Source: Ancylomarina salipaludis
GTDB taxonomy: Bacteria; Bacteroidota; Bacteroidia; Bacteroidales; Marinifilaceae
Length of the DNA: 64,000 bases
Direction of reading: 5' to 3'
Assembly: GCF_004122035.1 (NCBI RefSeq)
Contig: NZ_SAXA01000008.1
Coordinates: 62,001-126,000 of the forward strand
The translations under genes and the position numbers were made by a program. Of this stretch, positions 34,386-43,626 are shown piece by piece (position 1 is the first letter of the stretch; every line of letters starts with the position of its first letter). The notes below the pieces were generated by a model. That model worked only from the letters and a program-made list of their open reading frames with translations, was not told the origin of the DNA and did no database searches.

Positions 34386-35171
34386 ATGCACGACATACTA
34401 CAAACCATAGTTGAGCAAAAACACAAGGAGCTTGAGTTTTTACAATCACAATACAGCATTGCTGACCTTAAACAACAAAAATACTTTCAACATACTTGCT
34501 ATTCAGCTAAAGCAGCACTTACTGAGAAAAATGCCTCAGGTATAATCGCCGAATTTAAAAGACAATCACCAACCAAAGGGCCCATAAATCCAAATGCAAA
34601 TATTAAATGCGTGGTTGAATCTTACCAAGAAGCAAACGCATCAGTGATTTCTGTTCTGACTGATAAAGATTTCTTTGGGGCAAAAGACACTGATTTTGAA
34701 AATGCAAGAGCTTGCTTAACTACCCCCTTGTTGCGAAAAGATTTTCTGGTTCATCCCTATCAGGTTTACCAGAGCAAAGCTATGGGGGCAGACCTTATTT
34801 TGTTGATTGCTTCAATTCTCACTATCAAAGAAGTTGTATCAATGAGTCAGTTGGCTAAAGAACTAGGCATGGAAGTTCTTTTGGAAATTCATGATGAATC
34901 TGAGTTAAACCACATTAATCCTCATATTGATTTGGTTGGCGTCAACAATCGCAATCTGAAAGATTTCTCTGTTGATCTATATCACTCAGTTAATCTGTCT
35001 GAACAGATTCCATCTGAGTTCATAAAAGTTGCTGAAAGTGGAATTTCAGGAAAAGACGACATCCATTATCTTAAAAACAATGGCTTTCAGGCTTTTCTGA
35101 TTGGAGAATACCTGATGAAACAAAAAAATCCAGGTCAGGCTTGTCGCTTATTAATTAACCGGATCAGCTAA
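34386..35171 (+). CDS. trpC: Indole-3-glycerol phosphate synthase
   Basis: A 261-aa TIM-barrel enzyme. The catalytic lysine is in IIAEFKRQSPTKGPIN (about 55-70). SVISVLTDKDFFGAKD, PLLRKDFLVHPYQVYQS, GVNNRNLKDFSVDL and the phosphate-binding AESGISGKDDI follow in order. It closes the indole ring from 1-(2-carboxyphenylamino)-1-deoxyribulose 5-phosphate. It is not fused to TrpF, which is encoded by the next gene. It lies 12 bp after trpD. Confidence 0.97.
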   Translation: MHDILQTIVEQKHKELEFLQSQYSIADLKQQKYFQHTCYSAKAALTEKNASGIIAEFKRQSPTKGPINPNANIKCVVESYQEANASVISVLTDKDFFGAKDTDFENARACLTTPLLRKDFLVHPYQVYQSKAMGADLILLIASILTIKEVVSMSQLAKELGMEVLLEIHDESELNHINPHIDLVGVNNRNLKDFSVDLYHSVNLSEQIPSEFIKVAESGISGKDDIHYLKNNGFQAFLIGEYLMKQKNPGQACRLLINRIS

Positions 35172-35202
35172 ACCCTTTTAAACCTGACAATAAATCAAAA
35201 TC

Positions 35203-35838
35203 ATGAAACTAAAAGTTTGTGGACTAAAAAATCCCGAAAATATAGAACAAATATCAAAACTTGATGTCGACTTTATGGGCTTTATCTTCTTTGAACGATC
35301 GAAGCGCTTTGTTGGTGCAAATCTAAACAGAAGCATGCTAAATAGAATTCCTAAACACATCAAAAAAGTCGCTGTGTTTGTTAACGAACGATCAGAGGAT
35401 GTTTTATGGACACTAAAAGACTATGAATACAGTTTTGATTACATTCAATGTCATGGCGATGAAACACCTGACTGCTGCAAAGATTTAAGAAATTTGGGTT
35501 TTGGAATCATCAAAGCATTTCAGATAGATGCAGAATTTAATTTTGATCAACTGGAAGCCTATAAAGATGCCGTTGACTATTATTTATTCGACACCTCATC
35601 GAAACATTACGGAGGAAGTGGTCAGAAATTCGACTGGTCGCTTCTAAAAAAATACAAGGGCAACAAGCCATTCTTTTTAAGTGGAGGAATTAAACCCGAA
35701 GATGTGAGTCAAGTGCAGAACGTTTCTCACCCTCAACTTTTCGCCATTGATATTAATTCAGGTTTTGAAGATGAACCGGGCTTAAAAAACAGCAACTTAA
35801 TCGAAACATTCAGCGAAGAACTAAAACATCATTCCTAA
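35203..35838 (+). CDS. trpF: Phosphoribosylanthranilate isomerase
   Basis: A 211-aa TIM-barrel isomerase. The N-terminal catalytic cysteine is in KVCGLKNPENIEQI (about 3-16). It also has FMGFIFFERSKRFV, VAVFVNE, YIQCHGDE, the aspartate segment LFDTSSKHYGGSGQKFDW and SGGIKPEDV near the phosphate site. It carries out the Amadori rearrangement between the TrpD and TrpC steps. The gene is 31 bp after trpC. Length and motifs are standard. Confidence 0.96.
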   Translation: MKLKVCGLKNPENIEQISKLDVDFMGFIFFERSKRFVGANLNRSMLNRIPKHIKKVAVFVNERSEDVLWTLKDYEYSFDYIQCHGDETPDCCKDLRNLGFGIIKAFQIDAEFNFDQLEAYKDAVDYYLFDTSSKHYGGSGQKFDWSLLKKYKGNKPFFLSGGIKPEDVSQVQNVSHPQLFAIDINSGFEDEPGLKNSNLIETFSEELKHHS

Positions 35839-35856
35839 CCAGAAACATCAAATAAA

Positions 35857-37029
35857 ATGAACTATCAAATCGACAATAAAGGCTTCTATGGTAAATTTGG
35901 AGGCGCATACATTCCCGAACTATTACGAAAAAATGTAGATGAACTTCAAGCTGTTTATCTTGATATTTTAGAATCCGAAGATTTTAAAAACGAATACGCA
36001 CGTCTGCTCGACAACTATGTAGGAAGACCAACCCCATTGACGTTTGCCAAAAATCTATCTTCAAAATATCAAACTCAGATTTATTTAAAACGAGAAGATC
36101 TGAATCATACAGGAGCACATAAAATCAATAATACAATCGGTCAGATTTTGCTGGCGAAGCATCTGGGTAAAAAACGAATTATTGCTGAAACGGGAGCAGG
36201 ACAACACGGTGTTGCAACAGCAACAGTTTGTGCTCTTTTCGGATTGGAGTGTGTCGTGCATATGGGAGCTTTGGATGTGAAGAGACAAGCGCCTAATGTC
36301 GCGCGTATGAAGATGCTGGGAGCAACAGTTATCCCGGCTACCTCAGGCAATCAGACGTTGAAGGATGCAACCAACGAAGCCATTCGCGACTGGATCGCCA
36401 ATCCACATTCGTTTTATCTTATTGGTTCGGTTGTAGGACCACATCCCTACCCCGATATTGTCAGTCGTTTGCAATCCATCATTTCTGAAGAAATCAGAGT
36501 ACAACTGGAAAAGGAGCAGAATACCCCGAATCCGGATTATGTAATCGCCTGTGTGGGTGGCGGCAGCAATGCAGCTGGTGCATTCTATCATTTTTTGGAT
36601 GAAAAAGCAGTAAAGCTTGTGGCTGTTGAAGCTGCCGGGAAAGGTATTGATTCATCTGAAACGGCAGCAACGATTACCATTGGAACCACAGGCTTTATTC
36701 ATGGAAGTAAAACCTTACTTATGCAGGATGATGATGGTCAGATTATTGAACCCTATTCTATTTCGGCTGGTCTTGATTATCCTGGAGTTGGCCCAATACA
36801 CGCGCATCTGGCTGAAACTGGTCGTGTAAATTATATTAGTGCAACTGATGATGAAGCCTTAAATGCCGCTAAAACATTAGCCCTGAACGAAGGTATCATC
36901 CCGGCACTTGAATCAGCACATGCATTGGCGGCACTCGACAAAATGCAATTCAAAAAAAATGATGTTGTCGTCGTGATTGTATCAGGTCGTGGCGACAAGG
37001 ATATGGAAACATATATAACACATCTTTAA
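35857..37029 (+). CDS. trpB: Tryptophan synthase beta chain
   Basis: A 390-aa TrpB1-type subunit. The PLP lysine is in [15 protein letters not shown] (about 81-95). [19 protein letters not shown] (about 110-128) is followed by the phosphate-binding glycine loop [11 protein letters not shown], and by [12 protein letters not shown] and SGRGDKDM. It condenses indole with serine inside the alpha2-beta2 complex. In this organism trpB lies next to trpA, at the end of the operon; some Bacteroidota place trpB ahead of trpE. Confidence 0.98.
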   Translation: MNYQIDNKGFYGKFGGAYIPELLRKNVDELQAVYLDILESEDFKNEYARLLDNYVGRPTPLTFAKNLSSKYQTQIYLKREDLNHTGAHKINNTIGQILLAKHLGKKRIIAETGAGQHGVATATVCALFGLECVVHMGALDVKRQAPNVARMKMLGATVIPATSGNQTLKDATNEAIRDWIANPHSFYLIGSVVGPHPYPDIVSRLQSIISEEIRVQLEKEQNTPNPDYVIACVGGGSNAAGAFYHFLDEKAVKLVAVEAAGKGIDSSETAATITIGTTGFIHGSKTLLMQDDDGQIIEPYSISAGLDYPGVGPIHAHLAETGRVNYISATDDEALNAAKTLALNEGIIPALESAHALAALDKMQFKKNDVVVVIVSGRGDKDMETYITHL

Positions 37030-37166
37030 GTTAATAATTACGAATTTAGAATTATGAGTTAAAATGAAAAAACAAAATAACATACTCCGAATTCGCACAG
37101 AAACCATACTTCGACAACGCTCAGTAACCACCACATCATCTCATCATCAAATCAACTCATTATCCC
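37030..37166. other. trpB-trpA spacer with a short repeat-like sequence
   Basis: A 137-bp gap, unusually long for this operon. It contains ACTTCGACAACGCTCAGTAA (37108-37127), which resembles an intergenic repeat (TTCGACAAGCTCAG type) I have seen in many Bacteroidota genomes. No promoter or terminator is evident. Confidence 0.4.
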
Positions 37167-37916
37167 ATGAACAGAATAGACAATTTATTCCAAAATAAAA
37201 AGCAAGATATTTTATCCATCTATTTTCCTGCCGGATATCCGAACTTAAACGACACCGTATCCAATCTGGAATTGCTACAGAAAAATGGCGTCGATATGGT
37301 GGAAATTGGCATCCCCTTTTCCGATCCTCTAGCCGATGGATCTGCCATACAAGCTGCTTCGAAGCAAGCCTTAGACAATGGTATGACGCTCAGCCTGCTT
37401 TTTGAACAGCTTAGTTCTGTTCGAAAAACGGTTAGCATTCCCTTGCTGTTGATGGGGTATTGGAACACGATCTACCGCTATGGTGTAGATCTTTTCCTTC
37501 AGGATTGTCAAAAGGTGGGCATTGATGGACTTATCATCCCCGATCTGCCTTTGGAAGAGTTCGAAGAACATTACAAATCTGACTTTCACAAGTATGGCAT
37601 CTATAATGTTCTATTGGCATGCCCGGAAACTGACGAAGCCCGCTTTAAAAACCTAGCCAATGCCAGTCAGGGTTTCCTTTATCTGGTCTCGTCATCGGCA
37701 ACAACTGGTGGCAGCCTGAAAACAAGTGAAAAACAAAAAGACTATTTCAATCGAATTAAGATGATTGAGACACCAAGCCTTATCGGATTTGGCATTGCTA
37801 ATAGGAATAATTTCGAATATGCCTGCCAATTTGCCAATGGTGCTATCGTAGGAACTGCCTTTATTAAAGCTTTAGAAAAAAATCAGGCACAAGAATTTAT
37901 AAAAGACTTAATCTAA
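37167..37916 (+). CDS. trpA: Tryptophan synthase alpha chain
   Basis: A 249-aa TrpA. It starts in a short helix, followed by YFPAGYPNLNDT. The catalytic Glu is in VEIGIPFSDPLADGSAIQAAS (about 46-66) and the catalytic Asp in the FSDPLADG segment. GLIIPDLPLEE, YLVSSSATTGG (phosphate loop) and GFGIANRNNF near the end follow. It splits indole-3-glycerol phosphate and channels indole to TrpB. It is the last gene of the trp operon and is followed by a terminator. Confidence 0.97.
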   Translation: MNRIDNLFQNKKQDILSIYFPAGYPNLNDTVSNLELLQKNGVDMVEIGIPFSDPLADGSAIQAASKQALDNGMTLSLLFEQLSSVRKTVSIPLLLMGYWNTIYRYGVDLFLQDCQKVGIDGLIIPDLPLEEFEEHYKSDFHKYGIYNVLLACPETDEARFKNLANASQGFLYLVSSSATTGGSLKTSEKQKDYFNRIKMIETPSLIGFGIANRNNFEYACQFANGAIVGTAFIKALEKNQAQEFIKDLI

Positions 37917-37934
37917 AAATTAAATTTAACAACA

Positions 37935-37963
37935 AAAAAGCGCAGTCATGAATTGCGCTTTTT
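37935..37963. terminator. Bidirectional terminator at the end of trp
   Basis: Stem AAAAGCGCA / TGCGCTTTT with a nine-base loop between the convergent trpA and ABC transporter genes. Confidence 0.8.
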
Positions 37964-37981
37964 AATTCCTTAAACTCAATA

Positions 37982-40900
37982 TTAAAGTCGTTTTAAACGG
38001 ATTTTAAAATCGCCATGTGGCATAATTTTCAGCCACAATCGTTCTATATATGCAAAGAGTTTTCTGAAAAAATCAGCATATAAAGTCAAATAGAAGAAAG
38101 CTGTTGTCAACCAAATAAATATGAGGTTGAACCAAAAAGTCTCTATGAAATAATTGCCAACACGTTTTTCTGCCGCATAAAAATGCGCGCGTCCCATTGT
38201 ATTCTTAGGTGATTTAAACACCGGATCTTTTAACTGAACCAATTCATTTTTATACTCGGTCAGTTTATTCAATTCACGCTTATTAAGCACAACATTCTCT
38301 ATTGCATTGTTATGATATTGCTGCTTAAAAGCAAACAGTTCCTCAAAACTACCATATTCTTCAAGCAAATTGTTGTAAACTTTATCCCGTTTTTTAGAAG
38401 CTCTCGAATAATAACCCCATGATAATTGCTGTAAATCATCCAACCATTGATTTATTGAGTCTGCATTCATAATTGAAATATCGCTGGAAAGGGCCTCAAG
38501 ACCAGACAACTTAGAAAACTCATTTCGAAGCAATTTAAGTTCCTTCTCCTTTTCAGTCTTTGCTTTTACATGACGGAGATAAGCTTTATATCGCCTCGAT
38601 AACTCAGGAATCAAAAAAGAGGCATTGTAAGAAGCTTCACTCATTTCTTTTTCCAAATCAAAAAACTGTTTCTCAAATTCATTCTGAGCAAACTGTTCAA
38701 CCATTAAAGCCTCATATGCCCATCTTGAGGTCATCAAATCGCCACAAACGGGCACATATTTTTGAGTCGTAATGCTGGGATGCAACTTGTTGTAACTCAC
38801 TATAACTCCCGAAAACAACAATTGAGGAACCAATATGAATGGAATGGAAACATAAACGGCCACGACCGAATTGAGAGAAGCAGAGAGATTTAAACCAATA
38901 AGATTTGCACAGGCAGACACCGTGTATAACATCAACCAATACTCGAAATTCAAGCCTTTAATTTCTAATATTGAATTGGCAATAATAACAAAAAAGAAAC
39001 TTTGAATCGCCGAAATACCTAACATGACAAGTACCTTGGAATTAATATAACTCAAACGGCTTAAATTCAAAAAAGATTCACGTTTGATTATTCGCCTGTC
39101 GTGCAATATCTCCTCTGCCGATATAATCAAACCTAGAAAAAGGGCCACCACCACTGCCATAAAAATATAGGAGGGTAAATTTTCATTTTTTGCAAAAATA
39201 TAGGCTGTAGGATCATCTTCGGTTCCGCTAATATACTTGGTGAAATAACCCAATATCACAGCTAGTAAAGGGGCTTCCAATAAGGTGATCATCATGTACT
39301 GAACGTTACTCAATTTCGCATTGATATCACGAGACAAGTAGATTTTCAGCTGTTGTAATCGTTCGGGAATTTTAAAATAGTTCTCAGGTAAATTTGTCTT
39401 TCTCTTAGGAGGGGCAATCTTCTTTTTGCTTTCAATTTCCTCCTTATATAAGGCATACCATTCCTCCGGATCGCGTTTACGCTTACGAATCTGTTTGCCA
39501 TATTCGTTCATCATCTTAGTCTCAATAATTTTGAGAATTTGCTCAGAACTCACATTACCACAAGACAAACATTCACTTTCTTCAGCATTCACAAAGTGGC
39601 TCTGTGTTTTAAAATAAACGATGGCTTCAACCGGATTTCCTGAATAAATCACACGTCCTCCCTGATCCAGGATAATCAAAATATCCAACAACTTAAAAAT
39701 ATCTGAGGATGGCTGATGAATATTGCACATCACCAATCGACCTCTCAAAGTTTGACGCTTCAACAAAAGCATCACCTTTTCCGAGTCCATACTCGACAAA
39801 CCTGAAGTCGGTTCATCAACAAAGAGAACTGAAGGGCGGCGCATCATTTCCAAAGCAATATTCAATCGCTTACGCTGACCTCCACTTAAAATCTTATTGA
39901 TAGGATCGCCCACTTTTAAATCGCGCGCCTCAACCAAGTCGAACTTCTCCAGCGTATCTTCAATCAAATTGTTGATAGCTGTTTCAGTAATATTGTCGAA
40001 ACACAGTTTTGCGTTATAATAAAGGTTTTCAACTACCGTAAGTTCTTCAAGCAATAAATCTTCCTGAGGTACATAACCAATAATTCCAGCAAGTTTTTCT
40101 TTCTCTTTGTGCAGATCGTAACCATTAATCCAGATATTCCCGGAATTCAATGGTAAATTTCCATTCAAAACATTCAGTAGTGTGGATTTTCCTGTTCCAC
40201 TTCCCCCCATTATTCCAATCAATTGGCCGGATTCTGCTTGAAAACTAAATGGATGCACCCCATTATCGGTCCCCTTAAACTTAAACTCGATGTTCTTTGC
40301 AACAAAATTTATAAGTGAACGGTGCTTCCCTTCAATAAATTCAGAAACAATTTGAGAATAATAGATCGGGTCGATACGAGGCGAACGAATAACGGAACCA
40401 AAGGTGATAATATAACTTCTGTCAACCTTGATATTATGCCCATTCAGGAACAGGTTATATTCTCCAAAATACTTGATCAAATAGGTATTGGTACTCTTTA
40501 TTCGAAGAACAAAAACACGACCTCGAAGTTTGGGTTCATAAATGTGTTTTACATTCTCCTCCTTGAAGTCCTCATTACTATCAATCAACAATATATGATC
40601 GTTGAATGGGATAGAATATTCATCTCCTAAAATAAACTGTTTGGCATAATCAAACTCTTCTTCAGAAACTTTAAATGCAATGGAAACTGTATGAACAAAC
40701 TCAAGAATCTCTTCTCCTACAAATTCGGAATCATCAATAAATTCGAGCAACTGAAGCATGATCCAAACTTTTTGTTCCTGATCCACCTCTTCCAATAAAC
40801 TCAAACAAACCTCTGTCAGCTGCTTATGCTTGGTCTGAATGTAATCCAAGCTTCCATTATCGTAATAAGATGCTTTTAAATAAGTGTCAAAATCGCTTAA

Positions 40901-41044
40901 ATAACGTTTCTGCCATTCTTTATTGAATCTGGTTTCAAGGTAGTTAGCCACAACATCACGGGCAGCTAATTCAAAACCTTTTTTTTGCTCATCAACAATA
41001 ATGGCAAACAATTTCATCAGAGCATTTAAAACAGATTCATTCAT
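37982..41044 (-). CDS. ABCG-like ABC transporter, fused ATPase and permease, with N-terminal extension
   Basis: A 1020-aa protein. An N-terminal region of about 200 residues (starting MNESVLNALMKLFAIIVDEQ) includes a helical TerB-like portion and a possible FHA-like beta domain near 170-230. The ABC ATPase has Walker A GGSGTGKSTL (about 284), signature LSGGQRKRLN, and Walker B VLFVDEPTSGLSS. A cysteine pair CLSCG lies near 500. The ABC-2-type permease (about 600-1010) has six or more membrane segments and a large soluble insertion of about 180 residues. The half-transporter order (ATPase first) is that of the ABCG/White type. The substrate is unknown. The gene is monocistronic and convergent to trp. 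Confidence 0.88.
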   Translation of the reverse strand: MNESVLNALMKLFAIIVDEQKKGFELAARDVVANYLETRFNKEWQKRYLSDFDTYLKASYYDNGSLDYIQTKHKQLTEVCLSLLEEVDQEQKVWIMLQLLEFIDDSEFVGEEILEFVHTVSIAFKVSEEEFDYAKQFILGDEYSIPFNDHILLIDSNEDFKEENVKHIYEPKLRGRVFVLRIKSTNTYLIKYFGEYNLFLNGHNIKVDRSYIITFGSVIRSPRIDPIYYSQIVSEFIEGKHRSLINFVAKNIEFKFKGTDNGVHPFSFQAESGQLIGIMGGSGTGKSTLLNVLNGNLPLNSGNIWINGYDLHKEKEKLAGIIGYVPQEDLLLEELTVVENLYYNAKLCFDNITETAINNLIEDTLEKFDLVEARDLKVGDPINKILSGGQRKRLNIALEMMRRPSVLFVDEPTSGLSSMDSEKVMLLLKRQTLRGRLVMCNIHQPSSDIFKLLDILIILDQGGRVIYSGNPVEAIVYFKTQSHFVNAEESECLSCGNVSSEQILKIIETKMMNEYGKQIRKRKRDPEEWYALYKEEIESKKKIAPPKRKTNLPENYFKIPERLQQLKIYLSRDINAKLSNVQYMMITLLEAPLLAVILGYFTKYISGTEDDPTAYIFAKNENLPSYIFMAVVVALFLGLIISAEEILHDRRIIKRESFLNLSRLSYINSKVLVMLGISAIQSFFFVIIANSILEIKGLNFEYWLMLYTVSACANLIGLNLSASLNSVVAVYVSIPFILVPQLLFSGVIVSYNKLHPSITTQKYVPVCGDLMTSRWAYEALMVEQFAQNEFEKQFFDLEKEMSEASYNASFLIPELSRRYKAYLRHVKAKTEKEKELKLLRNEFSKLSGLEALSSDISIMNADSINQWLDDLQQLSWGYYSRASKKRDKVYNNLLEEYGSFEELFAFKQQYHNNAIENVVLNKRELNKLTEYKNELVQLKDPVFKSPKNTMGRAHFYAAEKRVGNYFIETFWFNLIFIWLTTAFFYLTLYADFFRKLFAYIERLWLKIMPHGDFKIRLKRL

Positions 41045-41239
41045 TCTTTGTATTTAGGGAGGTTTGGTTGATTTATTTGCAAGCGCTCTAATTTAAAAAA
41101 TATAATAGAGATTTCTTACCTATAGACTTTAGGAATTTGCAAAGCTAAAGAAAAAACAGGGGCTTCATACACACCTAACTATCAAGTTAAATAGAAGCTT
41201 AGAATGCAAACGTTTCCATAAAATTATTTTATTTTTTTC
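41045..41239. other. Spacer between ABC transporter gene and pheA leader
   Basis: About 195 bp, AT-rich, holding the promoter of the leftward ABC transporter gene. No ORF or structured RNA was recognised. Confidence 0.4.
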
Positions 41240-41270
41240 TTGTCTGATAAAAAAATACGCCCTACATTGC
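41240..41270 (+). promoter_or_regulatory. Probable promoter of the pheA-tyrA operon
   Basis: TTG (41240-41242), a 20-bp spacer and TACATTGC (41263-41270), a near match to TAnnTTTG. It lies 20 bp before the first leader peptide. No comparable promoter is seen between the two attenuators. Confidence 0.5.
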
Positions 41271-41289
41271 ACGCATCAAACAAGACAAC

Positions 41290-41340
41290 ATGACTGTATT
41301 AAATTCATATTTCTGGTTCTATTTTTACTTTATCAACTGA
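41290..41340 (+). CDS. First Phe/Tyr leader peptide of the pheA operon
   Basis: A 16-residue ORF reading MTVLNSYFWFYFYFIN. Residues 7-14 are all aromatic (Y F W F Y F Y F). It ends 42 bp before a perfect terminator hairpin. The composition can only be explained by a role as sensor of charged Phe-tRNA and Tyr-tRNA in attenuation, which matches the products of the operon below. Confidence 0.9.
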   Translation: MTVLNSYFWFYFYFIN

Positions 41341-41382
41341 TAGAGCGGAACCTGGTATGTAAATATTACAACAAAATATTTT

Positions 41383-41414
41383 AAAGGCTTCGCAAAATGC
41401 GAAGCCTTTTTTTT
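41383..41414 (+). terminator. First attenuator terminator of the pheA operon
   Basis: Perfect 12-bp stem AAAGGCTTCGCA (41383-41394) / TGCGAAGCCTTT (41398-41409), loop AAA, then a T-run of eight. Confidence 0.92.
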
Positions 41415-41437
41415 AACTCAAAATTCAACACATAAGG

Positions 41438-41524
41438 ATGAATACATCAATATCATATAACTATTTCTTTTATTTCTGGTTCTTCTATTTTAGAAGCGAT
41501 CCGAGACCGTATGACATCATCTGA
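41438..41524 (+). CDS. Second Phe/Tyr leader peptide of the pheA operon
   Basis: A 28-residue ORF. Residues 7-18 read YNYFFYFWFFYF, and the C-terminal tail is RSDPRPYDII. It starts 24 bp after the T-run of the first terminator and is followed 26 bp later by a second terminator. It shares the aromatic core idea with the first leader but differs in sequence and length, so it is not a simple recent duplication. Confidence 0.9.
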   Translation: MNTSISYNYFFYFWFFYFRSDPRPYDII

Positions 41525-41548
41525 ACAAAAAATAACAGAATAGTATGC

Positions 41549-41586
41549 AAAGCGTCTCGGGTAAATCCTCGAGACGCTTTTTTATT
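41549..41586 (+). terminator. Second attenuator terminator of the pheA operon
   Basis: Stem AGCGTCTCG (41551-41559) / CGAGACGCT (41570-41578), extended by A-T pairs, followed by six T. It ends 36 bp before the pheA start codon. Confidence 0.9.
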
Positions 41587-41621
41587 AACCAAAATTTTAA
41601 AACCACTAGAATTCAATCTCC

Positions 41622-42470
41622 ATGCAAATAGCAATACAAGGCGTAAAAGGTGCATTCCACGAGGTGGCAGCTCGAAATTATTTCGGAAATAATATCGAAA
41701 TTCTGCCCAAACTTCATTTTTCTGACTTGGCCGAATCGGTTAAAAAAGGAGAATGTGATTTTGGCATAATGGCTGTGGAAAATACCATATCCGGAACCAT
41801 ACATGCCAATTTAAATTTGATACAGGAACACAAATTGGTTGTCTGCGGTGAAGAATATCTCCGTATCAAACAAAACCTGGTTGCAAAAAAAGCTTGTCGA
41901 ATTGAGGACCTGACTGAAGTCCGATCTCACTATATGGCCATCAACCAGTCTCGTAATTTCTTTAAACAACACCCGAATATTCAGCTGATTGAATCGGTCG
42001 ATACGGCATTAAGCATGAAAGAAATTGCTGAAAATAACCTCACGAATGTAGGAGCAATTGGTAGCCTATTGGCTGCAGAATATTACAACTTGGATGTTCT
42101 GGCAGAAAGTATCGAAACAAATCGTAAAAATTACACACGATTTTTGATTTTAAGACGGGATCATATCTGGAAAAAAACGACTAGTAACAAAGCATCACTG
42201 GCTCTGATTCTCGATAATCACCCGGGCAGCTTAGCCGAAATACTTTCAATTATCGCAGCATATCAAATTGACTTAAGCAAAATTGAATCGGTTCCCCTTG
42301 TTGGTGAACCCTGGCATTATCGATTCTATCTGGATGTTTTATTTGATAATAAACAAGATTATCAAAAAATGATCGCGGAAATTAAAAACAAACTCGATCA
42401 ACTTGATATTCTTGGCGAATACACAAGTGGCAATCAGTCTTATTCAAAAATTCACAACAATGGCAATTAG
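41622..42470 (+). CDS. pheA: Prephenate dehydratase
   Basis: A 282-aa enzyme. The dehydratase domain (about 1-180) opens IAIQGVKGAFHEVAARNYFG and contains CDFGIMAVENTISGTIHANL and the active-site TRF in NYTRFLIL. The ACT domain (about 190-270) has NHPGSLAEILSIIAAYQIDL and KIESVPLVGEPWHYRFYLDV; these correspond to the GALV and ESRP motifs that bind phenylalanine for feedback, here GSLA and ESVP. It makes phenylpyruvate from prephenate. It has no chorismate mutase domain; that activity is fused to the DAHP synthase of the same operon. Confidence 0.95.
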   Translation: MQIAIQGVKGAFHEVAARNYFGNNIEILPKLHFSDLAESVKKGECDFGIMAVENTISGTIHANLNLIQEHKLVVCGEEYLRIKQNLVAKKACRIEDLTEVRSHYMAINQSRNFFKQHPNIQLIESVDTALSMKEIAENNLTNVGAIGSLLAAEYYNLDVLAESIETNRKNYTRFLILRRDHIWKKTTSNKASLALILDNHPGSLAEILSIIAAYQIDLSKIESVPLVGEPWHYRFYLDVLFDNKQDYQKMIAEIKNKLDQLDILGEYTSGNQSYSKIHNNGN

Positions 42471-43608
42471 AATCGCAAACAGATTATCTCAGGTTGAAGA
42501 ATACTATTTCTCCAAAAAATTAGCCGAAGTCGAATCGCTTAAACAAGCAGGGGCTGACATTATTAATTTAGGTATTGGGAGTCCGGATATGCCTCCCCAC
42601 CCCGATGTAAAAACCGAATTGGTTCATGCCTGCGATCAAACAGGAAGCAACCATTATCAATCTTACAGAGGTTTGGAAAGTTTTCGACGAGCCATTGCCA
42701 ATTGGTATAAATCGATTTACGAGGTGCAATTAAACCCAGCCACACAAATTTTACCCTTAATGGGATCAAAGGAAGGCATTATGCACGTTTCAATGGCTTT
42801 TTGCAATCCTGGCGATACAGTACTCGTTCCAAATCCCTGTTACCCGGCTTACCTGTCGGCTTCAAAACTTTTAAATATAAACCTGAAGTTTTATCATTTA
42901 AAAGAAGAAAACAATTGGTTACCCGATATGGATGAGATTGAAAGCCTTTGTGATGAATCATGTCGTATGATCTGGACCAATTACCCACACATGCCTACAG
43001 GAGCAAACGGTAATATGGATGTTTTCAGGCAACTGGTTGAATTGGCAAAAAAGAAGAATATTCTGATTGTTAACGACAATCCCTACAGTTTAATATTGAA
43101 TGACAAACCAGAGAGTTTATTACAGGTTGAAGGTGTTAGTGAATACGTTTTGGAGATGAACTCGTTGAGTAAATCGCACAATATGGCAGGCTTTAGGGTT
43201 GGAATGCTTTGCGGATCAGAAAAAAACATCAATCATGTTTTAAAAGTGAAAAGTAATTTCGATTCGGGCATGTATAAGCCTATTCAAATTGCGGCAAGCA
43301 AAGCTTTGGCCTTGGATTCCGACTGGTATCAGGAACTTAACAACAGCTATCAAAAGCGTAGGGCTCTGGTTTGGAAACTTGCTGACAAGCTGAATTGCCA
43401 ATACAAAAAAGACAGTGTCGGGCTCTTTGTTTGGGCAAGAATTCCCGATCAATTTGATTCCGGAGAATCGTTTTCAGATCACCTGCTCTATCAGAAAAGT
43501 GTCTTTGCAACTCCGGGCATCGTATTTGGACAGGAAGGGAAAAAATATATCCGTTTTTCACTCTGTGCCACAGAAGAAAGTATACAACAAGCGATCAACA
43601 GATGCTAA
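42460..43608 (+). CDS. Class I/II aminotransferase, probably aromatic
   Basis: A fold-type I PLP aminotransferase of about 382 aa. I take the ATG at 42460, which overlaps the pheA stop by 11 bp and gives MAIRIANRLSQVEEYYF. An upstream in-frame ATG at 42403 would lie deep inside pheA. The Schiff-base lysine is in MNSLSKSHNMAGFRVGML. NLGIGSPDMPPHPDV and NPCYPAYLSASKLL are typical of the LL-diaminopimelate/aromatic aminotransferase group. Between pheA and tyrA it most likely performs the last transamination to phenylalanine and tyrosine (inference from position). Confidence 0.9.
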   Translation: MAIRIANRLSQVEEYYFSKKLAEVESLKQAGADIINLGIGSPDMPPHPDVKTELVHACDQTGSNHYQSYRGLESFRRAIANWYKSIYEVQLNPATQILPLMGSKEGIMHVSMAFCNPGDTVLVPNPCYPAYLSASKLLNINLKFYHLKEENNWLPDMDEIESLCDESCRMIWTNYPHMPTGANGNMDVFRQLVELAKKKNILIVNDNPYSLILNDKPESLLQVEGVSEYVLEMNSLSKSHNMAGFRVGMLCGSEKNINHVLKVKSNFDSGMYKPIQIAASKALALDSDWYQELNNSYQKRRALVWKLADKLNCQYKKDSVGLFVWARIPDQFDSGESFSDHLLYQKSVFATPGIVFGQEGKKYIRFSLCATEESIQQAINRC

Positions 43609-43626
43609 AAAAGTTAAAAAGAAAAA

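Noticed and set aside
42403-42459. Start of the aminotransferase inside pheA
   Set aside because: The first 19 residues would be encoded within the pheA ACT domain; the ATG at 42460 overlapping the pheA stop is the normal coupled arrangement.
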